This document shows, in pieces, positions 10,085 through 19,898 of a stretch of DNA of 64,000 nucleotides. Positions within the stretch are counted from its first letter, which is position 1; the number at the start of each line of letters is the position of its first letter. Below the pieces are notes generated by a model. That model had not been told where the DNA came from. It worked only from the letters and a program-made list of their open reading frames with translations, and did not search any database. This DNA comes from CAWBRT01 sp963819175 (GTDB taxonomy: Bacteria; Acidobacteriota; Terriglobia; Terriglobales; Acidobacteriaceae). The DNA lies in the NCBI GenBank assembly GCA_963819175.1, contig CAWFVJ010000001.1, positions 1 to 64,000 of the forward strand, read 5' to 3'. Made by a program: the position numbers and the translations under genes.

Positions 10085-11965
10085 CTACTCCTGATGGCGC
10101 TTCCAGTCGAGCAATTCGCCGATGGTTGAGGTTCCAGGCGCTGATGGCGGATGCTTGTAAGCCTCTACGTCCGCCCGCGTCGCTTCCGCGCCTACGGCGC
10201 GAATGCTCAACCCGACTTTCTTTTCTTCCGGGTTCATCTTGATAACCTTGAACTCGTATTCCTGACTGGGTTCCAGCGTGAGCGCAGCGCCGTGCGCGTC
10301 GGCAGCTTCGGAGTTATGGCACAGGCCCTCGACTCCATCGGCAATCTCGACGAATGCGCCAAAGCTGGCGAGCCGCAGAACCTTGCCGTGAATGACATCC
10401 CCAACCTGATGCTGTTCGAAGAACGACTCCCACACATCAGGCTGAAGCTGCTTCACCCCGAGCGAGAGACGGCGTTGATCGGGTTCGATCGCCAGCACAG
10501 CCGCGCGCACCTTGTCGCCCTTCTTCAACACTTCGGAAGGATGCTTGATGCGCTTGGTCCAACTCAGATTGCTGACGTGCACCAGGCCGTCGATTCCGTC
10601 TTCGATCTCGATGAAAGCGCCGAAGTCGGTGAGGTTGCGAACCTTGCCCTCGACAATCGAGCCCACCGGATACTTCTCGTGCAGCGACTCCCAGGGATTC
10701 GATTCCAACTGCTTCAGGCCGAGCGAAATGCGGCGCTCCTGCGCGTTCACGTTCAGCACCACGGCTTCGACGTGGTCGCCGACGTTGACGATCTTCGACG
10801 GATGCTTCATCCGCTTCGACCAAGTCATCTCGCTGACATGCACCAAGCCCTCGATGCCCTGCTCGAGCTCGACGAACGCACCGTAATCGGTCACGCTGAT
10901 GACCCGGCCCTGCACGCGCGCGCCGACCGGATAGCGCTCGGTGGCATCCAGCCAGGGATCGGGCGTGAGCTGCTTGAAGCCCAGAGAAACGCGCTGCTTG
11001 TCTTTGTCGAACTTGAGAACCTTTACCTGGATCTGGTCGCCGACCTGCACCAAATCGTGCGGGTGCGTCAGCCGGCCCCAGGACATATCCGTGATGTGCA
11101 GCAGGCCGTCGATTCCGCCCAGATCAACGAATGCGCCGTAGTCGGTCAGGTTCTTCACCGTTCCGGTCAGCACAGCGCCCTCGGCAAGCTGCTCCATCGT
11201 CTTATCGCGCTTGCTGGTGAGCTCTTCTTCCAGCATCTGCTTCCGGCTGACGACGATGTTGCCGCGCTTCTTGTTCAGTTTGATGACGCGAACGTCGATA
11301 TCCTGGCCCTTCAGGGAATCGAGGTTGCGGATCGGCCTGGTGTCGACCTGCGAGCCGGGCAAAAATGCGCGCGCCCCCATCACGTCAACCGTGAGGCCGC
11401 CCTTGATGCGATCAATGACGCGAACCTTAATGGAAGACTTGTCGTTGTACGCCTTTTCGATCTCGTCCCAGGCGTGGAGACGTTGTGCCTTTTGGTGCGA
11501 AAGATTTACGTAGCCCTCTTCGGTGTGACCCTTTTCGATCATCACATCGATTTCGTTGCCGGGCTGGAATTTAACATTACCCTCGTGGTCCTGCACCTCG
11601 GCCAGCGGCACGACGCCTTCGGATTTCAGTCCGATGTCCACGACAAGGTAGTTAGGGTTAATACTGATTACGGTGCCCTTGAGGACGCGGTCCTCATTGG
11701 CTGCCAGTTCACTTTGTTCTTGTTCGAATGTTTCGAGTGCGGTTGCGAAGTCTTCCGTCATGGTTTCTTTTTCGTTCCGGGTTGAGCCCACTTTGGGCCG
11801 CTCGGAACCATTAGCGTTTGGATTTAGGTTCGAGTCGTTCTGTGCCTGGGCGGTTGATGGTTCGGGATGCGAACCGGTTTCCTGGGTCAGTTCATTAGAC
11901 TGCGTGTCGTCAGACTGGGTGTCGTTGCGGGTGTCGTTAAGGGCCATCGGTGCGCATCGGCTCAC
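10085..11965 (-). CDS. rpsA: 30S ribosomal protein S1
   Basis: A 626-residue S1 protein that binds mRNA on the small ribosomal subunit. Six S1 (OB-fold) repeats are seen at roughly residues 93-160, 178-243, 263-333, 348-420, 435-506 and 521-590. Repeats 3-5 are the most alike (DYGAFVDL, DYGAFVEL, DFGAFIEI), as is usual. The first 68 residues are a Gln/Asn/Ser/Thr-rich low-complexity extension. GTG 11965 and ATG 11947 are both possible, and a start at ATG 11761 (MTEDFATALETFEQEQ) would remove the extension. A good promoter lies upstream and a terminator downstream, so it is a monocistronic unit. Confidence 0.95.
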   Translation of the reverse strand: MSRCAPMALNDTRNDTQSDDTQSNELTQETGSHPEPSTAQAQNDSNLNPNANGSERPKVGSTRNEKETMTEDFATALETFEQEQSELAANEDRVLKGTVISINPNYLVVDIGLKSEGVVPLAEVQDHEGNVKFQPGNEIDVMIEKGHTEEGYVNLSHQKAQRLHAWDEIEKAYNDKSSIKVRVIDRIKGGLTVDVMGARAFLPGSQVDTRPIRNLDSLKGQDIDVRVIKLNKKRGNIVVSRKQMLEEELTSKRDKTMEQLAEGAVLTGTVKNLTDYGAFVDLGGIDGLLHITDMSWGRLTHPHDLVQVGDQIQVKVLKFDKDKQRVSLGFKQLTPDPWLDATERYPVGARVQGRVISVTDYGAFVELEQGIEGLVHVSEMTWSKRMKHPSKIVNVGDHVEAVVLNVNAQERRISLGLKQLESNPWESLHEKYPVGSIVEGKVRNLTDFGAFIEIEDGIDGLVHVSNLSWTKRIKHPSEVLKKGDKVRAAVLAIEPDQRRLSLGVKQLQPDVWESFFEQHQVGDVIHGKVLRLASFGAFVEIADGVEGLCHNSEAADAHGAALTLEPSQEYEFKVIKMNPEEKKVGLSIRAVGAEATRADVEAYKHPPSAPGTSTIGELLDWKRHQE

Positions 11966-12108
11966 CCTCGCTTGGAGGCGAAGATGAGAAGGTTTCCTTA
12001 CAGACGGCTGGCTTGAGTCTCTTGGGAAGATTAGCCCGGTTTAGGGCATCTTGAACAATCCAGCGGTCGGCTCACACAGTACGAATCCCGCACTGCATGA
12101 CTCTCTTG

Positions 12109-12138
12109 ACTATACCAACCGCTGTCAAAAAGTGTCAA
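12109..12138 (-). promoter_or_regulatory. Sigma-70 promoter of rpsA
   Basis: On the minus strand TTGACA (12138-12133), an 18-base spacer and TATAGT (12114-12109). This is a near-consensus promoter. It leaves a leader of about 140-160 bases before the S1 start, long enough for the autoregulation known for S1 mRNAs, though no specific structure was worked out. Confidence 0.75.
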
Positions 12139-12286
12139 TCCAAGAAATACGATTTATGCGGCAAGTGCGTGAATTCTATGCCACTTCCGATTTTATTGCT
12201 TCCAATCGCCCGCCGCCCCCCAGCCCGGCGATAATTGACCCCCAAATGGTTTCTCGTCAAAGCGGCATTCTGGTACTCTCGGCATC

Positions 12287-12770
12287 ATGGACTATCTTTG
12301 GACTTCCTGGCGCTACGCGTACGTTACAGGCGCGGACAAAGCTAAAGGTTGTTTGTTTTGCGAAAAGCTGAAGGAACCCGATGACCAGGCAGGAATCGTC
12401 TACCGCGGCCGGTACTGCTTCGTCATCTTGAATGCCTTTCCCTATACCAGCGGGCACGTAATGATTGTGCCCTATGAGCACCTCGACCAGCTTCGGAATC
12501 TCGCGCCCGAAGCCGCCGTCGAAATGATGATGCTCGCTCAGCGCATGGAAGACATTCTGCGCAGGCTCTATCATGCCCGATGGAATCAACCTGGGCATGA
12601 ACATCGGAAAGGCCGCCGGAGCCGGGGTGGCCGGGCACATCCACATGCACGTTCTTCCCCGCTGGGTGGCCGACGCCAGTTTCATGAGCGTCGTCGGCGA
12701 AACCCGCTTGCTGCCCGAAGATCTCCAGCAGACCTACGTCCGCATCCGGCAGGCTTTCGACGAGCGGTGA
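12287..12770 (+). CDS. HIT family nucleotide hydrolase/phosphorylase (one frameshift)
   Basis: Histidine-triad protein of the Ap4A phosphorylase-like branch, with the N-terminus MDYLWTSWRYAYVTG typical of that group. A CxxC pair (GCLFCEKL) is followed by the HIT core. The frame changes near 12575, where one extra G separates LRRLYH from PDGINLGMNIGKAAGAGVAG. The catalytic triad HIHMHVLPRW is in the second frame. Corrected length is about 160 residues. Members hydrolyse or phosphorolyse dinucleoside polyphosphates or AMP conjugates; the substrate is not evident here. The frameshift lies between two conserved blocks, so a sequence error is likely. Confidence 0.85.
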
Positions 12771-12862
12771 TCGCCTTGCGCGTCAGACCGGGCTGTCTGA
12801 ATGAATGTTCTCCGGGTGTGTCATCCTGAGCGAAGCGAAGGATCTGCTGTTTGCCTGTGGTG

Positions 12863-12942
12863 CCCCACGTCCGCCCGCAGTTGGCTGACGTGGGGTAGTT
12901 CGTGGACGACGGCCCACATCTGCTAACTGCGGCAGATATGGC
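12863..12942. repeat. Dispersed hairpin family A: two copies
   Basis: Copy 1 (12863-12895) is CCCCACGTC ... GACGTGGGG with the loop CGCCCGCAGTTGGCT; the flanks GGTG and TAGTT are those of other copies. Copy 2 (about 12913-12942) is the CACATCTGC/GCAGATATG variant. A fragment of the GTCATCCTGAGCGAAGCGAAGGATCT repeat (family B) precedes them at about 12820. None of the three is coding. Confidence 0.75.
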
Positions 12943-13008
12943 GGCACCGTCAAAGCAGTAGATGTATGCCATTTGCCGAAAAATCTACAGTCTGGTGTCT
13001 CTGCCGCA

Positions 13009-15099
13009 TCACCGCTTCAACAGCGCTTCCATTTGCTGCTCGCTGACGACCTCGACCCCGAGTTCGCGAGCCTTGTCCAGCTTTGAGCCGGGATCGGCGC
13101 CGGCAACGACGTAGTCGGTTTTCTTGCTGACCGACGCCACGACCTTGCCTCCCGCGTCTTCAATCATGCGCTTGGCTTCGTCGCGGGTGTATTTCGACAA
13201 GCGTGCCGGTGAGCACGAAGGTCTTTCCCGCCAGAGTTGTGCCGCGTTCTTTTTTCTTGCCGCTGAACTGCAACCCGGCCTTTCGCAAACGCTCGATGAG
13301 TTCCAGGTTTTTCGGCTCTTCGAAAAACTCACGGATGCTGGCGGCAATGCGCGGGCCGACCTCTTCCACCTGCTGCAGTTCGGCCAGGCTTTCTTCGGCA
13401 TCGGTCTTTGTGGCAGCCTCAATCAGCGCATCCATCGACCCGAAGTGCTGTGCCAGAAATTCCGCCGTGCGCTCGCCCACAAAGCGCATGCCGAGTCCGA
13501 ACAGCACGCGCTCCAGCGGCAATTTTTTCGATCGCTCGATTTCGTTGAGAACGTTCTGCGCCGACTTGTCTCCCATGCGCTCCAGCGAGAGCAGGTCTGC
13601 TTGCTCAGTTTGTAAATGTCGGCCACGTCCTTCACCAAACCGCGATCCACCAGCTGATCCACCAGGGCGTCGCCCATGCCGTCAATGTTCATCACGCCGC
13701 GCGAGGCGAAGTGCAGAATGCTCTCGCGCAACTTGGCCGGGCAGTTCGCATTCACGCAGCGGAAGTCGGCTTCGCCTTCGGCGCGCACCACGTGTCCCCC
13801 GCATACGGGGCAGTGTTCCGGCATATGGAAATGACGGTCGCCGCGTGCGGATGATCTTTGTCCTCGACGACTTTGACGACCTTGGGAATCACGTCGCCGC
13901 CGCGCTCGACCATCACCCAGTCGCCGATCCTGATGCCGAGATTGTCGATGAAATCCATGTTGTGCAGCGTGGCGCGAGAGACCGTTGTGCCTCCAATGGG
14001 CACTGGACGCAGCACGGCCACGGGCGTGAGCTTGCCGGTGCGTCCCACCTGCACGGCGATGTCTTCGATCTGCGGTGGTGCCAGAGCGCGCGGCGTATTT
14101 GTAGGCGATGGCCCAGCGCGGAGCCTTGCCGGTGAATCCCAGTCGCCGCCAGAGCTCCATGCGGTTCACCTTCACCACAACGCCGTCAATTTCGTAAGGC
14201 AGGCTTTCGCGCTGGCTCTCGCATTCGTTCATGAAGTCCCACACCAGAGCGATGCCGCTGCACCAGTTTGCGATGCGGGTTTCACCTTGAAGACCCGCCT
14301 TGGCCGAGAGCTTCGAGCGCCTGCCACTGCGCGATCGAACAACATCTGTCCATCCTGCATCAGGAAATAGTAGCGTAGAAAGTCGAGTCGCCGCGCTGTG
14401 CCGTGATGTTCGGCTCCAGCACCCGCACCGCGCCCGCCGCCGCATTGCGCGGGTTGGCAAAGCGGGCAAGTCCCTGCCGGTCGCGCTCTTCGTTCATGCG
14501 CTCGAAGGCCTCGGCCGGCAGATGACTTCTCCCCGCACCTCGAAATTCTCGGGAAGATCGACTGTTTCAGAAATCGCGGAGGAAACGAGAGCGGAACCGA
14601 GTGCACCGTGCGTAGATTGGGCGTAACGTCCTCGCCGAATGGTGCCGTCGCCTCGCGTGATGGCCTGCGTGAAACGGGTTCCAGCCTTGACCGTGATTCG
14701 GCGGGGCTAGAGCATAGCGCAATGCCATCGAAGTCCGTCCAGCTTGAGCTCGCACACGAACTCGACCGAGGTGTGTTCCGCCAGCTCATCGACCCGCCGA
14801 GCCCAGTCGCGCAAGTCTCCTGCTCGTTGTAGGCGTTATCCAGCGAGAGCATCGGCGTCGAGTGCGGCACCTTAACGAATCCCTCTCGCGGCTTGCCGCC
14901 AACGCGCTGCGTCGGCGAATCCGGCGTGACCAGCTCCGGATGCGCCTGCTCGAGCGCCTTCAATTCGTTCATCAGGGCGTCGTAATCGGCGTCGCTGATC
15001 TCCGGGTCGTCGAGCACGTAGTAGCGGTGCTCGTGGTGGCGAATCTTTTCGCGCAATCTCATGCGCCCGCTGTTGAATTTCTAGGCTCGCCTGCGGCAT
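13009..15099 (-). CDS. ligA: NAD-dependent DNA ligase (multiple frameshifts)
   Basis: Seals DNA nicks using NAD. All LigA domains are present in order but spread over several frames: the NAD-binding Ia domain (HHEHRYYVLDDPEISDADYD), the adenylation core with the lysine motif CELKLDG, LPYEIDGVVVKVN and GFTGKAPRWAIAYKYAA, the OB domain (VQVGRTGKLTPVAVL), a C4 zinc finger (CPVCGG, CVNANCPAKL), the HhH domain and a C-terminal BRCT domain. At least seven frame changes are needed, near 13200, 13590, 13825, 14075, in 14290-14830 (more than one) and near 15062. The corrected length of about 690 residues is normal. LigA is essential in most bacteria, so clustered sequence errors are more likely than decay. 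Start taken at ATG 15099. Confidence 0.9.
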
Positions 15100-15233
15100 A
15101 GCTCTGATTATAAGTTGACAGCTGTCCCGAATCGCCACCTGTGGGGGTGTCCTTCCCGGCTCACCCAATTTTTTTCCCGCTACGGACGATTCGTTTCCTC
15201 CCACCACCGCCCCCGGTGTTACACTGCGCCCGG

Positions 15234-16113
15234 ATGCCGAATGTCGCAAATTCCGACGGGGGAAACGGACAACGCCACGGGACTCTTTACCTGGTAGGCA
15301 CTCCCATCGGCAACCTCGAAGATATTTCGCTTCGCGCCCTGCGGATTTTGAAAGAGGTCGACCTCATCGCTTGCGAGGACACGCGCCAGACCCAGAAGCT
15401 GCTGAACCATTACGAAATCGAAAAGCGCACCACCAGCTATCACGAGCACAATGAGCTGACGCAAGGCCGCCGAGCTGATCATGCACCTGGAGCAGGGGCA
15501 ATCGATCGCGCTGGTCACCGATGCCGGCATGCCGGGCATCAGCGATCCGGGTTACCGGCTGGTTGCGCTCGCCATTCGCCATCACATTTCGGTGGTACCC
15601 ATTCCTGGGGCGTCGGCCTTTCTCTCGGCGCTGGTGGCGAGCGGGCTGCCGACAGACTCTTTCCGCTTTGGGGGATTCCTGCCGGTTAAGAGTGGCCAGC
15701 GCCGCGCCATGCTCGAAAGCATCAAGCAATCGCCCCGCACGCAGATCTTCTATGAAGCTCCGCACCGGATCGTCGAGACCCTCGAAGATCTGGTGGACGT
15801 CCTCGGGCCGCAACGCCACGTGGTGATTGCCCGCGAGGTGACTAAGATCCACGAGGAGTTCCTGCGCGGCAAAGCCGCCGAGGCGCTCGCCGAGCTGAAG
15901 GCGCGGGAGAATATTCGGGGCGAAATAACGCTGCTGATCGGCAAGGCAGAGGAGCAGGGCCAGCCCGCCGTGGAGCAAAAGAACTCCAGAGCACGCGTCC
16001 GCGAGCTGATGCAGAAGGAAAAGCTCGACCAGCGCGATGCCATGAAGCGCGTGGCCAAGGAAATGGGCCTCAGCAAGAGCGAGGTCTACCGCGAATTTCA
16101 GAAAGACAAGTAG
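15234..16113 (+). CDS. rsmI: 16S rRNA (cytidine-1402 2-prime-O) methyltransferase (one frameshift)
   Basis: RsmI methylates C1402 in the ribosomal decoding centre. The start ATG 15234 leads to GTLYLVGTPIGNLEDISLRA, the family N-terminal motif, then DLIACEDTRQTQKLL. The frame changes near 15464 by one base, inside HNELT..KAAELI. It continues with the SAM-binding ALVTDAGMPGISDPG, SALVASGLPTDSFRFGGFLP, FYEAPHRI and AREVTKIHEE. The corrected length of about 292 residues is typical. It diverges from ligA. The frameshift is most simply a sequence error. Confidence 0.92.
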
Positions 16114-16135
16114 CAACCTGGCTGGGATAGCCGCT

Positions 16136-16226
16136 CAGTTTGAACTTCTCACACTCAGCTTGAACTTCTCATAACTTCTCACACTCCGTTTGAACTTCTC
16201 CTTCTCGCACTCTTTGAACTTCTCAT
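16136..16226. repeat. Degenerate tandem repeat of a TTTGAACTTCTCACACTC unit
   Basis: Four imperfect copies of about 20-30 bases, each containing TTGAACTTCTC followed by ACACTC or a variant, lie directly after rsmI. They show no coding potential and no inverted symmetry. A family A hairpin follows at 16238-16270. Confidence 0.75.
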
Positions 16227-16237
16227 GAAAACGGGTG

Positions 16238-16270
16238 CCCCACGTTCGCCTTCTTTTGGCTAACGTGGGG
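16238..16270. repeat. Dispersed hairpin family A
   Basis: CCCCACGTT ... AACGTGGGG with a 15-base loop and the flanks GGTG / TAGTT. The 9-bp stem is perfect. It lies between rsmI and a convergent NTF2-like gene. Confidence 0.8.
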
Positions 16271-16335
16271 TAGTTGCTCGCTGGGGTGATTGAGGGCTGA
16301 CGTGGGCTTTTCCCCAGCGTAGGGCCGTAATCCCG

Positions 16336-16869
16336 TCACGACGAATGGTCGTGCACGATTCGCCAACCTTCGGGGAAGCGGCGCAGCATCAGCGTGAACA
16401 GTCCTGTCCGGGCTGGGCCATTGGCTGTCTTGAGGCGCCATCGGCCGCGGACCAAAGCCGCCTCCTCGCCGAGCGCTTCGAAGCGTATGTTGCTGAAGTC
16501 GAGATGGCCCATCTGGCTCTCGGTTTTCTTGTAGTGCTGCCGATAGCGTTCCAGCGTGGGCTTCCAACCCGCGGTTTCGGTTGCACCGGAGAAGAATGTC
16601 AGCTCCCCGGAGTTCCAGTAGCCGCTCATATAGCCTTCTAGGTCGCCCCGGTTCCAGGCTGCCACTTGGGTGTCCAGCAGTTGCCGGACGGCCGCCTCCG
16701 CCGTCTTGGCTTCCAGCCCCGAACTTTGCCCGGCGGCAACCGCCGATAGCGATGCCATGCCGCACCACAGGGCCGGCCGCAGGGATCCGGCCGAGGCTGC
16801 CTGAGCGTAGCCGCTCAGTGGAATCAGAACGAATGCGATGAACGGCAGGGCGAAACCGACAAGGTTCAC
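16336..16869 (-). CDS. Exported NTF2-like/DUF4440 protein
   Basis: A 177-residue protein read from GTG 16869, which has GGAG 8 bases upstream and gives a signal sequence (NLVGFALPFIAFVLIPLSGY, then AQA). The frame is open further upstream to 17019 but the added residues are unlike a secreted N-terminus. The mature part fits a SnoaL/NTF2-like cone (AVRQLLDTQVAAWNRGDLEG, then YMSGYW, and a beta sheet ending GWRIVHDHSS), as in calcium/calmodulin-kinase-association-like DUF4440 proteins. No active site can be inferred. Confidence 0.72.
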   Translation of the reverse strand: MNLVGFALPFIAFVLIPLSGYAQAASAGSLRPALWCGMASLSAVAAGQSSGLEAKTAEAAVRQLLDTQVAAWNRGDLEGYMSGYWNSGELTFFSGATETAGWKPTLERYRQHYKKTESQMGHLDFSNIRFEALGEEAALVRGRWRLKTANGPARTGLFTLMLRRFPEGWRIVHDHSS

Positions 16870-17066
16870 GATCTTTACTCCGGACCCAGCCGAGAGGCTT
16901 TGGCTGGATCTCCCAACGATTGTGCGCCGGAGGAGCCTGCCTTCCGGCGATCGAATGTCCTTTCCCAAGTGAAAAATTTTCAATCTGGAACTGGAAAACA
17001 ATAGTGTCTGAATGGGCACGCAAAGGCTCTTGCTAAGTTGCGGTTTGCGCGCTAGTCTTTTCGCGC

Positions 17067-17462
17067 ATGGCTAAAATAGTTCCTATCGGCGCAAGGGGTG
17101 TTTCCGAAGAGCGCGTCCAGTTCGAGAACACGCTGACGGCGTTCAACCATAACCTGCCGCCCGTCTACTCCACTCCCGGTCTGGTGCGGCTCATGGAGAT
17201 TGCCGGCGCGCGTGCGCTGCAACCTTTTTGCGAAAAGGATGAAATCTCCGTCGGAACCGCGATCAACATAGAGCATCGCGCGCCCGCCGGGATCAACGCG
17301 GTCATCAAGGCTGAGGCGACCGTTGAGGCCGTCGAGGGCAGGTTTTACCTGATTCGCGTGAGCGCCAAGGTGGACCAACAGGAAATCGGCGGCGGCACCA
17401 TCAAGCGCGCCATCGTCAACGTGCCGAAGTTCCTTGCCAAGTTCGGAATACCAAAACCGTAG
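17067..17462 (+). CDS. FlK-type hotdog-fold acyl-CoA thioesterase
   Basis: A 131-residue single hotdog-domain protein resembling fluoroacetyl-CoA thioesterase FlK. The conserved triad of that family is visible with the expected spacing: T36 (YSTPGLVRLME), E44 and H70 (INIEHRAPAG). In the Streptomyces cattleya enzyme these correspond to T42, E50 and H76, a constant offset of six. The C-terminal QEIGGGTIKRAIVNVPKF matches as well. In non-fluorinated organisms homologues are general small-acyl-CoA thioesterases, so fluoroacetate resistance should not be assumed. It is convergent with murJ, 49 bases apart. Confidence 0.8.
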   Translation: MAKIVPIGARGVSEERVQFENTLTAFNHNLPPVYSTPGLVRLMEIAGARALQPFCEKDEISVGTAINIEHRAPAGINAVIKAEATVEAVEGRFYLIRVSAKVDQQEIGGGTIKRAIVNVPKFLAKFGIPKP

Positions 17463-17511
17463 AAGGCAGATTGAACGCCGCGCTACCGCCGGATTCGCGG
17501 CCAGGGCTGCG

Positions 17512-19107
17512 CTACCGTCGCCTGAGCGCCCGCCAAGCGCTGCCAATCGTCGAAATGCCCATCCATTGCGTCAGCAGCAGATAGACCAGGCAATAGGGCA
17601 CCAGCACGATCATGCCCGTGATCACGGGATGCGTCGCGGGACTCACCCGCCACAGCGCAAGTCCGACGCCCGCGGCGGCCAGCGCGGCCACCCAAAGCTT
17701 GGCCGTGCGTGCAATCGAATACGACACAGTGCCGATGCGTCTTTCGAGCGAACGACGCAATAATCCAAATTCGATCCAGCCGGCGATTCCCGCCGAGAGG
17801 GTCAGGCCGGCGACTCCCCATTTGCGGTCCAGCCCAAGCAGGGGCGGCAATGGCAGCGCGCACAGATACCCGAGCGCAACCGTGAGCGCCACCCGAATGG
17901 TCGCGAACTTCAGCGGGGTGCGGGTGTCGCGCAAGGCATAGAAGGCCGATGAGTAGAGGCGTCCGAAGGTCGAGGCCAGCAGGCCGACGCTGGACCCAGC
18001 CAGAACTCCCCAAACGTAGGTCACATCCCTGACACCGAAGAGTCCGGAGCGATACAGGGTCGCGACCACCACGTGCCCAAGAAACACGAATGCAGCAGCC
18101 GATGGCACCACAAAGTAAGCGATGTGCTCCAGTCCCCGCGCCAGGCGCTCGCGCAATGCCTGCGAGATTTGCTCGTCGGTGCCGAGCGCGCTCGACATGG
18201 CGGGCAACTCGGCGGCCGAGACCGACATGCCGAACAGGCTCACCGGCAGCGTATAGATCGTCTGCGCGTAGGAGAGCGCCGCGACCGCCCCGGTCGGCAG
18301 AAAGCTGGCGAGCAGGGAATCGACGTATGCGCTGATCTGCACCACGCCGCGCGAAACAAACACCGGGCCGAAGTTGCGCAGCACCGTGCGAACATGCTCT
18401 CGCTGCGCGCCCAGCCGCAGACGCAATGGCCACAGGAAGCGCAGCACGGTCGGCAGTTGCACCGCGAACTGCAAGGCGCTGCCAACCACCGATGCCCAGG
18501 CGAGAATCTCGGCCAGCCCGGAAGCGGAAACATGCCCGCCGCGCCAAGCCAGCGCCGCGATCAAAGTAATGTTCCAGATAACGGGCGCGGTGTAGGAAAG
18601 GAAAAACCGCCGATGGCTGTTGAGGATTCCCAGGCACCAGGCGCTGAACACCAGCAGGCCGGCTCCCGGAAACAGAATGCGCACCAGGCGAATCGTGAGC
18701 TCGCGTTTCTCTCCGTGGAAGCCCGGCGCAATAGCATCGATCAGCCACGGCGTGGCAAAAATGCCAAGCGCAACCAGGATGGTTGTCGCCAGCAACAGCA
18801 GCGCGAAGATGGCCTCTGCCAGCTTTCCTGCCTCTTCGTCTTTCTGCTCTGCCCGCAGCCGCGCGTAAACCGGGATGAATGAGGCCGACAGCACTCCTTC
18901 GCCGAACAGGTTCTGAAGAAAATTGGGAATGCGGAAAGCGGCGCGAAAGGCGTCGGCGGCATCCGTGTTGCCGAAGTAGTGGGCAAAAACGCGGTCGCGA
19001 ATCAAGCCGGCGATCCGGCTGAAAAAAATGCCTGCCGCCACCATCGTGGCTGCGCCGCGGCCCGCTGCTCTGCCTTTCGCCTGATTCGCCTCTATCGGGG
19101 ATGCCAT
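17512..19107 (-). CDS. murJ: Lipid II flippase MurJ (MviN family)
   Basis: A 531-residue polytopic membrane protein of the MOP superfamily that moves lipid II across the cytoplasmic membrane for peptidoglycan synthesis. About 14 hydrophobic segments are seen. Family landmarks include GIFFSRIAGLIRDRVFAHYF, DAFRAAFRIPNFLQNLFGEG and SASFIPVYARLRAEQ near the N-terminus, the region that carries the conserved cavity arginines. Length is normal and the frame is intact. Start ATG 19107 gives a short polar leader before the first helix. Confidence 0.93.
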   Translation of the reverse strand: MASPIEANQAKGRAAGRGAATMVAAGIFFSRIAGLIRDRVFAHYFGNTDAADAFRAAFRIPNFLQNLFGEGVLSASFIPVYARLRAEQKDEEAGKLAEAIFALLLLATTILVALGIFATPWLIDAIAPGFHGEKRELTIRLVRILFPGAGLLVFSAWCLGILNSHRRFFLSYTAPVIWNITLIAALAWRGGHVSASGLAEILAWASVVGSALQFAVQLPTVLRFLWPLRLRLGAQREHVRTVLRNFGPVFVSRGVVQISAYVDSLLASFLPTGAVAALSYAQTIYTLPVSLFGMSVSAAELPAMSSALGTDEQISQALRERLARGLEHIAYFVVPSAAAFVFLGHVVVATLYRSGLFGVRDVTYVWGVLAGSSVGLLASTFGRLYSSAFYALRDTRTPLKFATIRVALTVALGYLCALPLPPLLGLDRKWGVAGLTLSAGIAGWIEFGLLRRSLERRIGTVSYSIARTAKLWVAALAAAGVGLALWRVSPATHPVITGMIVLVPYCLVYLLLTQWMGISTIGSAWRALRRR

Positions 19108-19198
19108 CGACTACGGATTCTACACGCTCGCTCGCATGCGAGCGCGGCATAGTGCGATGGCTCGCACCTCCCAAGCCAATCCCATGCGGAAACAGGTG

Positions 19199-19231
19199 CC
19201 CCACGTTCGCCCGCTTTTGGCTAACGTGCGG
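19199..19231. repeat. Dispersed hairpin family A
   Basis: CCCCACGTT ... AACGTGCGG with the flanks GGTG / TAGTT; one stem base is mismatched. It lies in the divergent gap between murJ and ppa. Confidence 0.75.
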
Positions 19232-19291
19232 TAGTTCTCCGGGCCAATCCTGTGTGGGAATCCAGCATCAAACCATTCGGAGACTTTACGC

Positions 19292-19843
19292 ATGATTCAT
19301 CCTTGGCACGACATTACTCCCGGCGAGCACCTTCCGGTCGAATTCCTCAGCGTCATCGAGATCCCCTTCGGCTCCAGCGTGAAATACGAGTTGGATAAGC
19401 AGAGCGGGCTCATACGGCTGGACCGCGTTCTCTACTCGGCTGCGTACTACCCGGCCAACTATGGATTCATTCCGCAGACCCTCGCCGAAGATGACGATCC
19501 GCTCGACGTGCTGGTCTTTTGCCAGGAACCTGTGGTGCCCCTCACGCTGATCCAGGCACGCACCATCGGACTCATGACCATGATCGACTCCGGCAAGAAG
19601 GACCACAAGATCATTGCCGTGGCCACCAAGGACCCGGAGTTCAATAGCTATCACGAATTCAGCGAGATGCCGCCCCACCGCCTGGCCATGCTGCGGCGCT
19701 TCTTTCAGGATTACAAGCAACTGGAGGGCAAGATAGTGGAAGTAGATGAGTTGGAGCCCGCCAGTAACGCGCACCCCATCATCGAGGATGCGCTACAGCG
19801 TTACAGCGAGCAGCGCCGGAAAGGCTTCTACAAGGGACACTGA
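19292..19843 (+). CDS. ppa: Inorganic pyrophosphatase (family I)
   Basis: Soluble Mg-dependent pyrophosphatase of 183 residues that hydrolyses PPi from biosynthetic reactions. The signature YPANYGFIPQT (53-63) and the metal-binding EDDDPLDVLV (66-75) are intact, as are KYELDKQSGL (31-40) and the later DHKIIAVATKDP. ATG 19292 is followed by MIHPWHDI, a normal opening for this subgroup. The gene stands alone, convergent with mscL. Confidence 0.95.
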   Translation: MIHPWHDITPGEHLPVEFLSVIEIPFGSSVKYELDKQSGLIRLDRVLYSAAYYPANYGFIPQTLAEDDDPLDVLVFCQEPVVPLTLIQARTIGLMTMIDSGKKDHKIIAVATKDPEFNSYHEFSEMPPHRLAMLRRFFQDYKQLEGKIVEVDELEPASNAHPIIEDALQRYSEQRRKGFYKGH

Positions 19844-19898
19844 GCCCGCCTGTACCCCAGGCTATCCCCGCGAATCGTAATGAGACTGCGCCCCGGTG

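Noticed and set aside
10151..11785. 544-residue open frame antisense to rpsA
   Set aside because: Mirror of the S1 repeats in GC-rich DNA; no start signal and no domain, while the sense strand has promoter, terminator and six S1 domains.
17067..17462. Fluoroacetate-resistance locus
   Set aside because: Only the thioesterase fold and triad are visible; no fluorinase or related gene nearby, so the specific function is not claimed.
17483..19204. 573-residue frame overlapping murJ on the same strand
   Set aside because: Arg/Gly/Ala-rich frame-shifted reading of murJ with no membrane pattern; MurJ motifs are in the other frame.
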